Part shown: piece by piece, positions 23,735 to 35,081 of the stretch
Numbering within the stretch: the stretch's first letter is position 1
How the letters are laid out: each line of letters begins with the position of its first letter
NCBI GenBank assembly: GCA_029532625.1
Contig: JARFXM010000002.1
Location: forward strand, 682,001 to 746,000
Direction: 5' to 3'
From: Lomentospora prolificans
Lineage: Eukaryota > Ascomycota > Sordariomycetes > Microascales > Microascaceae
Length of the DNA: 64,000 bases
Position numbers and translations under genes: made by a program
The notes under the pieces: model-generated
The model's input: only the letters and a program-made list of their open reading frames with translations
What the model was told of the DNA's origin: nothing
The model's database searches: none

Positions 23735-24286
23735 CGACCCGATTATGCCGTCGTTGATAAGATTACACGTTTGTACACGTCGTATCCGTAAGGGATAATG
23801 GAAGGGAAGTAGTGGGTTTAAAGAGAGAGAAAGGGGACAAAGCAAACAGTGAAATGCATCATTATATCAACTTCTACGGGAGGGCTGGTGTTTTATCATT
23901 ACAGTTGGTTGCTCTCGATTCGTACTTTAGTTCAGAGACAACATGCTTCACGCCAGAGGTTCGGGTCATCCGAAGCGGAAGAAAACCTCGGCCGGTAAGA
24001 CGGGTTATATTGTATTGTGTGGGTGTTGTACATGTATGTGATGCTGGTAGTACAGGCCTGGAAGTCGGTATGCTTCCAGTTCTATGGCCGTGTCTAAGAT
24101 TCCGCTCCGTATCCATTTCAGGCGAGTCCCGACTCGGTTAGGGTGACCAAGCTTCGGGGCGATTTATCGTCGTGTTTCCGTATTCAAGTGTCGATGAGGC
24201 CCGTTTTCCTTTCCACCCACTCTATCCTCCCAGGTGGAGGAAAACCCACCCCCACCCCAAAATGACCCTACAAAATGACATTCCCT
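23735..24286. other. Convergent intergenic gap, Vps5 and bL31m
   Basis: About 550 bp between two genes read toward each other. Nothing beyond probable 3' UTRs is seen. Small frames on both strands overlap each other and lack domains. Confidence 0.45.
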
Positions 24287-24862
24287 CTATTTCTTCTTCG
24301 CAGGCCAAGTCTTGACCTTCTCCACCTCCGGCTTCAGCTCCGCACCATACACCCCAATCAGATCGCCCAAATCATCCACGTCATACTCCTCCTCGGCGGC
24401 CTCCTGCTGCGCCAACTTCGCAGCAGCAGCAGCCTCCCTCTCCTTCTTACTACCGCCCTTCTTCGCGTCCGCGGCGGCGACGTCTTCTTCCTCTTCGGCC
24501 TTTGCCCTCAGATCGAATCCGCGTCCGTACCTCTCGCGGAAAGCCGCCAGCTTCCCGGCCTCGTCGAGCTCGACATTGCGCAGTGTCTTCTCGGAGGGCT
24601 GCCACAGCACGTGGTTGCGGGTGTCCTTTGTGGAACGGTAGAGGGCCTGGGGTGAGGTGGTGCGCGCGGTGAAGGTTGAGCCGTCGGAGAGCTGGATGAG
24701 CTGCGTGAAGGTGTAGGGGCGGCGGGGGCGGCGGATTAGACGGGCGGAGGCGGAGGGCGTCGAGGAGAAGAGCCGGCTTGTGGGTTTTGGGCGGAGGGTT
24801 GTCGTGGGTTGGGTTGGGGCGAAGGTTAGGGGGTTGTTGCCCCTTGGTAGCCGAGGGCGCAT
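24287..24862 (-). CDS. mrpl36: Mitochondrial ribosomal protein bL31m, 191 aa
   Basis: A single minus-strand exon of 191 aa. The N-terminus (MRPRLPRGNNPLTF, then RLFSSTPSAS) is rich in Arg, Ser and Pro with no acidic residues, typical of a mitochondrial presequence. The core RRPRRPYTFTQLIQLSDGST, then DTRNHVLWQPS and AGKLAAFRERYGRGFD, matches the fungal bL31m family (yeast Mrpl36) of the mitochondrial large subunit. The C-terminus is a charged, Ala/Glu/Lys-rich extension. I chose this ATG over an in-frame upstream one at 24961 because the added residues do not look like part of a presequence. The gene is head-to-head with a probably mitochondrial flavin-reductase-like gene. Symbol by analogy with yeast. 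Confidence 0.82.
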   Translation of the reverse strand: MRPRLPRGNNPLTFAPTQPTTTLRPKPTSRLFSSTPSASARLIRRPRRPYTFTQLIQLSDGSTFTARTTSPQALYRSTKDTRNHVLWQPSEKTLRNVELDEAGKLAAFRERYGRGFDLRAKAEEEEDVAAADAKKGGSKKEREAAAAAKLAQQEAAEEEYDVDDLGDLIGVYGAELKPEVEKVKTWPAKKK

Positions 24863-25480
24863 CGTGGAGGTGTTGGATATATATATTTTTGTCGCCCTGG
24901 TTTTTTTTGTATGGTGGCCTTCTATTCGGGAGAGAGGGGGATTGACGGTGCGGGACGGCAAAAACGTTCGTTTTCGAGGGGTTGCGTTGTGGTTCGACGT
25001 GTTGATAACGTTGCTTGGAGGAAAAAAAGAGAAAAAAATGGTGAAGCGCGATTCCCAGCGATTGAGGTGCGGAATTTGCCGTCGTTGGTTCCTTTATCGA
25101 TAAGCTTGTCAGGGTATGTACCGAAGTACCTTTTTATTTGTTCCATTGGCTATGCTGGCGGAGACTGGACTGGCGGACAGCTGGCCACGGCTAAGCTTTC
25201 CGGAATCCCCATGCGATGCCATCTGACATGGAACAGCATGTCTGAACATTGAACCATCATCATGACCCCGGATATGATTGAACCAGACAAACCATCCAGC
25301 GGACTCGGCCTGTCCACTAAAATTCCGACGTCAGTCGACATCGTGACGACACAAGCATTTCGCTAATTAATTCACACCTCCTTCTTCTCTCCTTTAGCGA
25401 CTTGTTGGCCCTTTTTAATGAGTTAAATAATTTTATATTATCCGTTTCGGACTTTACTACATACAGCCTTTTGCTTCACA
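24863..25480. promoter_or_regulatory. Bidirectional promoter region, bL31m and flavin reductase-like gene
   Basis: This 618-bp gap separates the start codons of two head-to-head genes whose products both have mitochondrial-type N-termini. No reading frame inside is convincing. The right half has AT-rich patches (about 25.41-25.44 kb) about 40 bp before the downstream ATG that could act as core promoter elements. Confidence 0.5.
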
Positions 25481-26318
25481 ATGAAAGGATTCCGGGCCCT
25501 TGGCCTGGCTGCAAGATCCTTTTCAGCAAGGACTGGCGCGTCGACCCCCTGGATTACCGGCGTAAACCAGGGTAGGATATGTCGCAATGGCGACGGTGAG
25601 TAAGAGGAGTTCGAAATGTTTAGAAAACATTGCTAATCCTTGCATAGCTTCTGGGATTTTCTTCAGATCGAATAGCACGGCTGCAACTGCGACCCGAGAA
25701 CACCCCCCATCTAGCACCCCTACTACGACGAATTCTACGCCGCCGACCTCACTTACACCCGTCACAGCCGACCAATTCCGCGCAGTCATGCGGGAGCTCC
25801 CTCATTCCGTGGTAGTCTGCACATCCATCCCCTCGACAAATACTCCAGAAGAGGCCCTTGACCGCAGAAACTTCCGCGGCATGACCATGTCCTCCTTCAC
25901 CTCGCTCTCCCTCGACCCGATCCCTCTCGTCTCCTTCAACATCAAAAAGCCCAGCCGGACGCTCGACGCGATACGCGAGAGCGGTCGGTTCAACATCCAC
26001 ATCCTCCGCGCCGATGCGCACGGTGTCAAAGTCGCCGAGTGGTTCTCGACCAGCAACGCGAGCTTCAACCCTTTTGAGCGTATACAATCTTCCGGCTGCG
26101 AAGTTTACCCTCACAGGACGGGGGCGATACTATGGGGTGAGGGCGTGAGGACGGTGCTGAGCTGCAAAGTCGAGAAGTTGCTGGGCGTGAGGGATCACGA
26201 GATTGTTGTGGGAGAGGTGGAGCAAGTGTTGGGCGGTGGGGAGTTCGAGGCTCTAGCATATGCGCAGAGGCAATACCGGCCGGTGGGACCTCCTATACAA
26301 AGACATCGAACCTCTTAG
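25481..26318 (+). CDS. Flavin reductase-like FMN-binding protein, 261 aa
   Basis: Exons 25481-25595 and 25648-26318 join to 261 codons across a 52-nt intron with a GCTAAT branch point. The N-terminus (MKGFRALGLAARSFSARTG) is an Arg/Ala/Ser presequence, so mitochondrial import is likely. After a Thr/Ser/Pro-rich linker comes a flavin reductase-like split barrel: FRAVMRELPHSVVVCTS, FRGMTMSSFTSLSLDPIPLV (the FMN-binding segment with the Thr/Ser cluster), SFNIKKPSRTLDAIRES and FNIHIL. These proteins bind FMN and often reduce it with NAD(P)H for a partner oxygenase; the fungal mitochondrial members have no settled substrate. The length is normal for the family and no key segment is missing. Confidence 0.85.
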
Positions 26319-27018
26319 AAACTGAGAGAGAGAGAGTCCTTGTTGAACTATGTATGAGTATACGGCGGAGTTTGTGGGTTATAGACACTCTACACTATAG
26401 AATTGGATTTTGGGAAATATAAAGTCTAGACATGTTGCTCGCGTGTGTAATTTCAGCGCGCCAAATTTAATCCAGAAGCTGTACATTATTCAGGCTCTCG
26501 AATACGTCTTGCGCGATGCACTATTCCTCGTGCTTGATTTTGTTGCTTGCTCCCAGTCGTTCTCACACTTGAAAGCTTATGTCAGCTACTGTCGTCGTCC
26601 AAATGAGGAGGCTCGGCTTCAAAGCTTGGTCTGGAAAGTGGTTCCTCAGGCACCCAATTCCCGTTGCCCCATGAGAACGACCAAAGTAAACAAATGCACA
26701 ATGCACACGACTTTGTACCGTGAAGTGACATGACCCCTTCAAACAAACGCCTGCAAATGTAAATTTACCCACCACCAAGCGAATTGGCGCACCTCAGACC
26801 GACCCTAGACTGTTTGTACGCCGCTAATACACTCTCGTCAATCCCTTCCTCTTTTCCCTTCCTCGTCACTCGTTGTATTTTCCCTCCACAACATACGCTC
26901 CCGGTAACTTCCAACCAAGTTGCCTTCCCCGAGGACTCTGAAATTTGGAGCTTTGCTCCTCGTCGCGCCCATTCTCGTCCCCGTTGCCTTGCGTCATCGC
27001 GCTCCGAACTATCACATC
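26319..27018. other. Intergenic, flavin reductase 3' side and kinesin promoter
   Basis: About 700 bp without a supportable gene. A GA-dinucleotide run at about 26.32 kb follows the flavin reductase stop. The stretch from about 26.84 to 27.0 kb is pyrimidine-rich and probably the kinesin promoter/leader. Confidence 0.45.
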
Positions 27019-30000
27019 ATGGATCCCGAGACTTCAGTATGTTCTGAGCCCTCCAACGGACCTATTGCCTCAGTATACCAGGAGCAAAGCCATTGAATCT
27101 GGACAGCTCATGGCTAACCCACGATTTCTTGCCTTACAGGACCTTCGAACTTCGAGATTGGGGAGCCGACTCCCCGCGCCGAGGGCTATTCCTAAGCCGA
27201 CTAGCTCTATCACTGCCGGGTTGACGGAACTCAGCGACTCCCAACACAATGCGAGGTCACAGATCGCGATGCCTCCACCTTTGAACAAGGGACTCAAACG
27301 CGATCTTCCCCAGCCAGGTATGCTTCCATGCTCTAATAGTGGTGCCACAGCCCGTCTCCATTGTGTCAGGCCATGTGCTATCTCCATCGAATGCAACTGA
27401 CAGATTTCTTGCTGCCCCGTAGCCCAAACCTCCGAAGCGAAGCGGAAACCTCTTTCCCAACGTGCACTCGAGTATCCCGCAAAACCCACAGCGACTATCC
27501 CGACCCTGGCTCGACCTAATGTGCAGGGAGTTTCGCTGGTGGGAGGTTCATCAGGGGTGAGTTCATTGTTCGTTTAATTGCTTCCTACTGAAGCAGATCG
27601 AAAGGACTATCTGTTTTGGGGAACTGGCCCGAGTGGTTGGCAGCTTCGCGAACCTTCCAATGTTCTTGTTTACTGATGCCGTCCGTTAGATTAAGCAACC
27701 TAGCCGGTATGGCTCAACTCGCCAAGCACCTGGGCATAACCGACAGCACTCGGCGACGAATTTCGCTACCAGCGTTGGCCCCGACACCCGGGCGCCTTTT
27801 TCCCGCCCCAAGACCTCCCACTCGAATCACAGTCGATCTGTCAGCTCCAAATCGAAAAGCTACGATACGAGACCACAGACTTCCCACGGCAACCGCGTAG
27901 AGGAGGACAACGAGCCAGTTGAGAACGGTATGCCACCACCACCGCTTCCCAAATCCACGTAGGAGAAGGATTCTGGAAGGACAAGTACTGGCGGTCACCA
28001 AGTGCGGATTGCCATGTCGGTCCCAGATATGTCCCACATCCGCAAAGAATCCCTAAGTACGGCCTTCAGCGGATTAACGCTAGAGCCTACCAAGACCGTC
28101 ACTTCACATCAAGATCGGGATCAAGTGAATCTCACTCCTACAAGGGGCGCTAGGTCGTCCACTCCCTCTACTTCCCTTTTAGATATGCCCAACGTCACGG
28201 TCAAACGTGCTGGGAAATCTCCCCCTAAGACTCCAAAGTCCGTTGGCCGCAGACCCTCCAAAATTGGGTTCGACGTGGGACCATGTCCGCCATCCAGTGG
28301 TCGTCCCTTGTTGGATGCGACCGAGACCTTTCATGAGATGCTCAAATCCGAAGTCAAACGAACACTGTCACCGGTCAAGTCACCGTCCCCATTCTTGACG
28401 AAGTATTCTAACTTAAAAAACTTTTCAGCTTGGGATGTCGATGGACGGCTGGGAAACATTGAGCAGCAGTTCGATCAATTGAAGTCGATTATTGGAGATG
28501 CCGCCTCAGATCGGGAGGCACTGGGGAATGCAGTTGAGATGTACAAGTCGAGGGGTAAGATTAGCATTTTCCCGCGTTTCTGTGCTCAACCTAACCCAAA
28601 TCACAGTGTCGGAGCTCCAGACAGAACGAGACGATCTACTACGTAGGATAGGCGAGCTCAGTTCCGATACGAATCGATACCGAGATGAAGTGTCTGAACT
28701 CCGACGGACTTTGGACGAGACCGAATGGAGGAACAAGAACGAGATTGAGGCGCTCCAGCGAGCAAATGAACATGCTCGAGACGACTTTCAGCGATCAATC
28801 GATTCCGAGGTTGATAGGTTAAACAAGGCCCACCAGGAGGAGCTCGAAGCTGTCAAGAGGCATTACGCAGCGGAGCTTGAAGATGAGCGACGCGATAAGG
28901 CCAGGCAGGTTGATGAGATGAAACGCCACCTGGGCAACCAACAACAAGACATGCATGTCGATCTTCAGAAGAAGAATATGGAAATCTCTGACTTGCGCAG
29001 CCAAATAGAAAGCCTCAAGGGCGATCTAGACCGAGAAGCGACGCTAAAGAGCACGCTGCAGACGAGCCTTGCCGAGATGTCAGCCGCCAACGTCACGATG
29101 GAGGCCAAGATGAATTCGCTCAGGTCACAGATTGAATTCCTAGAATCTGATAGCAAGGCGCAGTCTGACTCCTTTGCCGATATGGAGGCTCGTCTCCAGG
29201 AAGCGCACCGCATCGCAGATGAAGCCAAGCAGAAGCTCATCAAGGAAGAGACGGAACGCCGGGTGCTTTTTAACAAATACCAGGAGCTCAAGGGCAACAT
29301 CCGAGTCATGTGCCGAGTTCGGCCCGTGCTTGACGCCAACGAGGGTGGCGAGGCGGGGATTCACTTCCCTGATGAGAAGACTTCGGCCAAGATAGGTGTC
29401 CTCGGGCCAGAGGAGAAGAGCAGTCTTGGTAATATTACGCGCAAGGAGTATCCTTTCGAGTTTGACCGAGTCTTTACCCCCGCAGTTAGGAACGAGGAAG
29501 TATTTGGCGAGATCTCGCAACTCGTCCAGAGCGCTCTCGACGGCTACAACGTTTGCATATTCTGCTACGGCCAAACCGGTTCCGGAAAGACGTTCACTAT
29601 GTCCTCGGCCGACGGCATGATCCCCCGCGCCACGCATATGATCTACGAGACCATCACCCAACTCAAGGAGAAGTCGTGGACGTACACTATGGAAGGCTCC
29701 TTTATTGAGGTGTATAACGAAGAGCTCCACGACCTGCTAACGCCAAACGGACGCGAAGCGCCCAAGAAACTCGACATCCGTCACGACGACGTGCGCAAGC
29801 AAACAACTGTTGTCAACTGCAAGACTGTGCAGCTTGACTCGCCTGACAAGGTAGAGGCAATGCTCGAGGAGGCGCAGAACAACCGCACAGTTGCTGCCAC
29901 CAAGGCCAACGAGCGGTCGTCGCGCTCACACAGCGTCTTCATCCTCAAACTCGTCGGCGAGAACTCGGCGACGGGCGAACGCTGTGAAGGCACGCTCAAC

Positions 30001-30398
30001 CTCGTCGACTTGGCCGGTTCCGAGCGTCTCAAGCACTCACAGGTCGAGGGTGACCGCATGAAGGAGACGCAAAATATTAACAAGTCGCTCTCGTGCCTTG
30101 GCGATGTCATTGACGCCCTAGGCCGCGGCACGGCGCACGTACCGTACCGTAACTCGAAGCTCACGCACCTGCTCCAGTACTCTCTGGGTGGCAACTCAAA
30201 GACACTCATGTTCGTCATGGTTAGCCCGTTAGAGGCTCACCTGAAGGAGACGTTGACGAGTTTGCGGTTCGCTGCAAAGGTAGGCCGTTTCCCATTTCAT
30301 GGCCATACGGCGAGAATATCTGGACTAACAGTGGATGCTAGGTACACAATACGCATATTGGTACGGCCAAGGCGACGAAGAAGATCCGAGAATCTTAA
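27019..30398 (+). CDS. klpA: Kinesin-14 (C-terminal motor, Kar3/KlpA type), 949 aa
   Basis: Exons 27019-27036, 27140-27317, 27423-27556, 27690-27927, 28003-28554, 28607-30279 and 30342-30398 join in frame to 949 codons. The basic, Ser/Pro-rich tail (residues 1 to about 370) should bind microtubules. It is followed by a coiled-coil stalk (about 375-595), the kinesin-14 neck (YQELKGNIRVMCRVRPVL) and a C-terminal motor. The motor has the P-loop YGQTGSGKTFTM (about residue 695), switch I NERSSRSHSVF and switch II LVDLAGSE. The last exon gives VHNTHIGTAKATKK, the usual end. Such motors move toward microtubule minus ends and act in spindle assembly and nuclear fusion. The fourth intron (27928-28002) is the weak point: a stop codon lies in the tail-region frame at 27960-27962, and a 75-nt GTATGC..AAG intron removes it. 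The first exon is only 18 nt. Confidence 0.9.
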
Positions 30399-31280
30399 GA
30401 GGGGCGTGTTTGAATGCAAAAGAGTAGTCAATGTGGAGGTAGAATGGACGAATTATGAACATAAAACGATATCCTTTTTTTTTTCTTTTTAATCTTCCGT
30501 CGGTTACTTCTGGGTAGGTAGGCTTGGAGGAGTCAAGTAAGGTGGTGGTGAATGGAGGGCCGATGGGACGGAGGACTACGGTTCGGTGGCTGGCCTCGAA
30601 GAGTACTCGCGGATGGGATCGGAGGTGTTGGCCGTGGCGTGCATTATGCACATTTACTCTATAGCCTACCATTCGCAGCTACCATTGTTTGCGGAGTCCT
30701 GGACACTTTTGACTGGGTTGGCTATCTGGGTTAATATTGAGTTTTGATTGAGTGTTTAAGTGCTATATCTCGTGTGAAGAAGACTGTAAGGATCTCTCTC
30801 TCTCTACTTTGGGCAGAATATAGTGATGGTCTGTTCTACCTGCCGGGCTCCTAGGAACACATCTGTTTTCGGGGTGGGCGACGTCGAGGTATAAGGCGGG
30901 CATCTATTCTGATGGACGAGGCAAAGAAACAAGAAAATAGGGAGATGATCAGGTTGCGAGAGGGGCTGTTGGCTTGGTTAGAAGACGGGATTGGGATCAC
31001 CAGATCTTTCCGTTGGATGGTTTTGATTTCTCGTGGAGGGTGTGGGAGAGGGAAGTGGCGGGTTGGGGCGTGATATCATGGATGAGTGATGGGCGATGAG
31101 ACGATGAGCAGATGACGTTGGGATGGAAACTTGAGTAAATAGATAACAAGACATTAGTTATGTATATTATGGTTCCCCTAGAAAAGGGGTCTGTCTCTAT
31201 AATAAAAACGTGGGCACACATCATCACACGTAACAAGCACAAACAAACAAACCTCCCACATTCCCAACCCCATTCTATCC
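30399..31280. other. Convergent intergenic region, kinesin and NLR-like gene
   Basis: About 880 bp between two genes read toward each other. No coding frame is convincing. A T10 run follows the kinesin stop (about 30.48 kb), a CT-dinucleotide run lies near 30.8 kb, and the right part should be the 3' UTR of the NLR-like gene. Confidence 0.45.
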
Positions 31281-34200
31281 TCAATTAAATCTCTCTCCGT
31301 GATCCACCATCATCTCGCGTAACCGTTCCCTCGTCGCCTCCGCCTCGATCCCCATACCAATCTCCTCCCTCACTTCCAAAACATCCCTAAGCAACCCGAC
31401 AGCCCACCCCTTCATTTCCTCCCCACCCTTTTCCACGGCGCCCGCTCGCTCCCAGAAGCTCAGCGCGAGGTTCTCCTTGGCGCCCAGGTAGACGGCGTGC
31501 GACTCACCGAGGCGCTCCTCCATGGCGGGCATGGCGGCGCGGTACATGGCGTCCGCGGCGTCGTGGTCGAGCAGGGTCTGGTAGAGGGCCGCGAGGTGTG
31601 CCTGGGCCAGCGAGACGGAAGGGTGGGTGGGCCCGAGGGCGGCGATTTTGGCGACGAGGGTGCGTTCGAGGATGGATAGGGCGTCGTGCACGTGCAGGGT
31701 TTCCTCGAGGCCGTGGGCGTGCTCCTCGAGGGTGTCGAGGACGGTGGGGTGCGAGGCGTTTAGGTGGGCCGCGTAGAGGGGGTGCAAGCGGGAGTAGACG
31801 GACGAGGCGTCGTCGAGGCGGCCGGCCATTTTCAGGATCACGGCGAGGCTGTGGAGGGAGAGGATGTGGCGCGAGCGGGAGAGGGTGGAGGTGTGGTCAT
31901 CGGCCGAGTAGAGACGGGACAGGTCGTCGAGCTCGAGGGCGGCGTGGTCGAGGAGGGATTTCTCGGCGAGGTGCGTCGCCAGGGCGAGGCGGGCGCGGAA
32001 GTAGAGGTCTGGGTTGGTGTAGCGCATGTCATTTGTCAGGTGGGCGGATCGGAGGAGCTCGTCGTAGCGGGCTACATCGCCGTGCTGTCTGTATAATTGG
32101 GCTAGGGATAGCACCGTTTCGAGCTCCTGGGCCGGATCAAGCGATTCTTCGGGGCGGGCGGAGTTGCGGTGGAGCGCGAACTCGAGCCATTTGATTGCGA
32201 GGGACGAGTCGCCTTGGGTAGCGGCCAGTTGGCCGATGAGGTGCCAGTCTACACGCTTAGGATCGCGCTTCTCGGGCGTGTAGGCGGCGTCGGATAGCTG
32301 GAGGGCCAGCGGATACAGGGCGCGGGCGTGGGGCAACAGCGAGCGCGAGAGAGCGTGTAGCTCCGGGAGGGTGGGCGAGTCGAAGAGCGTTTGGCGGTGG
32401 ATGGCGGATGAGAGGGCTGAGAGGGCGAGCCAGGCGTGGCGGGGGGACGGGGCCTGGAGGAAGTGAACCCTGATGGTATGCGGAAGGACGTAACCTAGGC
32501 TCGGGGAGGAGGTTTGGATAATTAGGTCAAGGTTTTTGAGCGTCTCGGTAAGACGGGGCCGGCGGACTTGTGCAGCTGCAAGCGTGTTAGCTGTTTGGGG
32601 GGGGGAGGTTGAAGAGCAAGGGAGGGAGGGCCACGTACTGGAGCTGCCGATCCACCACGCACCACCGGTATCTGTGGATAGTCTGGCTCCGATGGCATTT
32701 TCCACGGAGATTAGGAGGTCTAGAGGAATAGGGGCGTCGGAGAGAAGAGAGGCAATCCCCAGAACATCGGCCAATTGGTCTCGCCCGGGATGTTCCTCTA
32801 GGTTGGCTAGGGCAGAAGTTGCGAGGCCATCTGTGCTGTAGTAGTCGTGGAACGAGATGCCCCTTTCCCGTATATATGCCGCCGTCTGGTGTATCAAAGA
32901 AGGTCGGTAGTCGAGGCTGTGAACGATATCAAAGCCCGCTTGTTCTATACTCAAAATTAGCAAGATTAGCACAAGAACCGCGTCCTAAGAGCGAAAGGTT
33001 CATACCTTCACATGGGTGGTGTTCCCTCCCTGTCTCCGCCAAAAGCAACTCGTACGCATCCTCCTCGGTCCATATGGGAACCTCGAGTCGGCCCATCCCC
33101 AGAAGGCCAATTTCAAACTCTCTCTTTTGTGGCACCAAGAGAATCCATCCATTCAGCGTCAAGGGAAGAAAGTCGAGCAGGTCAGCGACATCACCCACAT
33201 TCTCCAATACCAACATCCACCGATCGTTCCCGTCGCGCATAAGCCAGTTAAGGACAGCCTTGATAGATGAAGTTATCGCAATCTGATCGAGCTGGTTGAA
33301 GGCCTTGCCGTCAAGGAGCGAGTCAATGTCGGCGAACCCGAGAGCAGCTCGTAGACGGGCGCGCGCTGTCGAAGCGCAGTCGCCAAGTGGAAGCAAAGTG
33401 TCCGACGAGTATTTGGCCCAGTAATAGTCAAAAATACTGCGGCCCAGCTCCAGGTAGCTGACGCTCAGTGTCTCGCGGCTGGAACCGTCAAGCCAGAAGA
33501 CGGCGCGGTCGCCGGCTTTGCTGGTAAGGCGAGCAAAGTGCTGTGCAAGGAAACTTTTCCCCACATCCTGGTATCCGATAAGTGCGATGCAAGCTACGCG
33601 GTAACATTTCGAAAGCCTCTTAAACTGCGCCGCCAATTCCTCGAGGAGGCCATGTCTGACGTGGTAGGGCGAAGGAGACGGGTACTCGGGGCGGATGTCG
33701 AAGTCCGTCCTCAGAAAGGAGACGTCATTGTAGACTTGGAGGGGTTTTGTCAGCGTCTGGAGGCTACTCGAAGCGGACGCGGCAGTCTTACTGTCGGCAA
33801 CCCCAGCGATGTACTCCGGAGCCAGCCAGGAAGGCAGTGGAACGACGCCAGCGAGTATGAGACCAAGCCATTCCCTGAGGGAGGTGTACCCCTCATCTTC
33901 TCTGCCGTTAAAACGCATCAAGTCGACGTGCGAGCGTTGTAAGAGGACCCTTTCCGCTGCGGATGTCGTCGAGCCAATGTCGACAACCTAGATATAGTCA
34001 GCCTTGCGCTGCACCGTGATCAAATATCTCTCTAGAGACTCACCATTTGACCCTTTAGCCCCGCCGTCGGGAGGGCCTCGCAGAAACACACAGAGACAGC
34101 GTGTAACCTATCAGCAATTTCGTCAAACGGTCTCAACCCAGCCTCCAACGAGACAGCATCGGGCCCCCATCCCTTGCCATCTCTCGCCCGTCCTTTCCTA

Positions 34201-35081
34201 GCCGCACCGCTTCTCGCTTGCAATAGTCGCGAGACATCACCCAATACCCTCTGTAATTGAGTCCGGGCAGGCACGCCAAAGTAGATCATGCCCCTAGTAG
34301 CAAGAAATACCCGCCTGGAGGCAGCGTCCGGACTCTCCTCTGCCGTAACGAGTGCACGCTGTACAATCAAACCGCCGAGGCTGTGAGAGATGAAGACAAG
34401 CGGAGGAGTAGGTCTCCTCTCTCCGCCGTTACCGCTGCCATAGAGTTCTTTAAGCGCTTCAAGAAGACGCTCGGCACGCTCATAAAGTGCATCTTTCACC
34501 GCTAGGTTCGGCGTGAGGAGATCCGGACTATGCCTGAAAGTCAAGATCCTCGCGGTCGGGACGTCTCGGTGCAAAAGGCTCGTTAGCCAGCAGAGCCCAT
34601 CTTGCGTCGATTCCCACCCGTCAAACCCATCACCCAATCCATGCACAGCAACGATACTAAGCGCCAATTAGTATTTGCATCCCAAACCTTGTTTCACGGC
34701 ATACGGGTTTTTTTTTGCAAGGGTATACACAGTAAGAAAATATTGTGGTTTCCCAGCCTTTTTTTTTTTTTTTTTCAGCCCGGAGGCTGGGCTCTTGAGA
34801 CCCTTCAAAGGATGCAAAAGACGAATGAGAAAGAACCAAAAGATTGGCACTTACTCCACGGTTGGGGCCGTTCCGAGAACCGGGTCATGCACCACCTTCA
34901 ATTCGGACGTAACCCCAGCGGCTCCATCAGTCGGCGGATCTATCCGACCAAAAAGCGATGCCGAATGATTTCTTGGATTTCTACCGTCTTCGTCGTCCAA
35001 GTCGTGAGGTTCCGGCGAGAGGGCCCTCTTTAGGAGCCGGGTGCCTTGACTGCTAAGGCGGCGCAACGACAGCGTTCTCAT
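31281..35081 (-). CDS. NLR-like STAND protein: alpha/beta hydrolase - NTPase - TPR, 1140 aa
   Basis: Minus-strand exons 35081-34855, 34656-34044, 33987-33006, 32944-32639 and 32575-31281 join in frame to 1140 codons. After a Ser/Arg-rich N-terminus, residues about 75-280 form a SesB-like alpha/beta hydrolase: VDIVAVHGLGD, ARILTFRHS, and FISHSLGGLIVQRAL with the nucleophile Ser elbow. The centre is a P-loop NTPase of the NB-ARC/NACHT class with Walker A GYQDVGKS near residue 415 and a Walker B-like strand WMLVLENVGD, where the usual acidic pair is altered. The usual TTR sensor is replaced by LLVPQ. The C-terminal 420 residues are kinesin-light-chain-like TPRs (KWLEFALHR, SLHSLAVILKMAGRLDDAS, LAQAHLAALYQTLLDHDAAD). 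Fungal proteins with this order are thought to sense non-self and act through the hydrolase; that role here is inference. Confidence 0.85.

Noticed and set aside
27140..30398. Kinesin as a pseudogene because of the stop at 27960
   Set aside because: A 75-nt GT..AG intron removes the stop in frame and all motor motifs are intact, so an active gene is more likely.
31598..32194. 198-aa plus-strand Arg/Gly-rich frame
   Set aside because: It is the antisense of the TPR-coding exon of the NLR-like gene and has the low-complexity composition expected of such a shadow.
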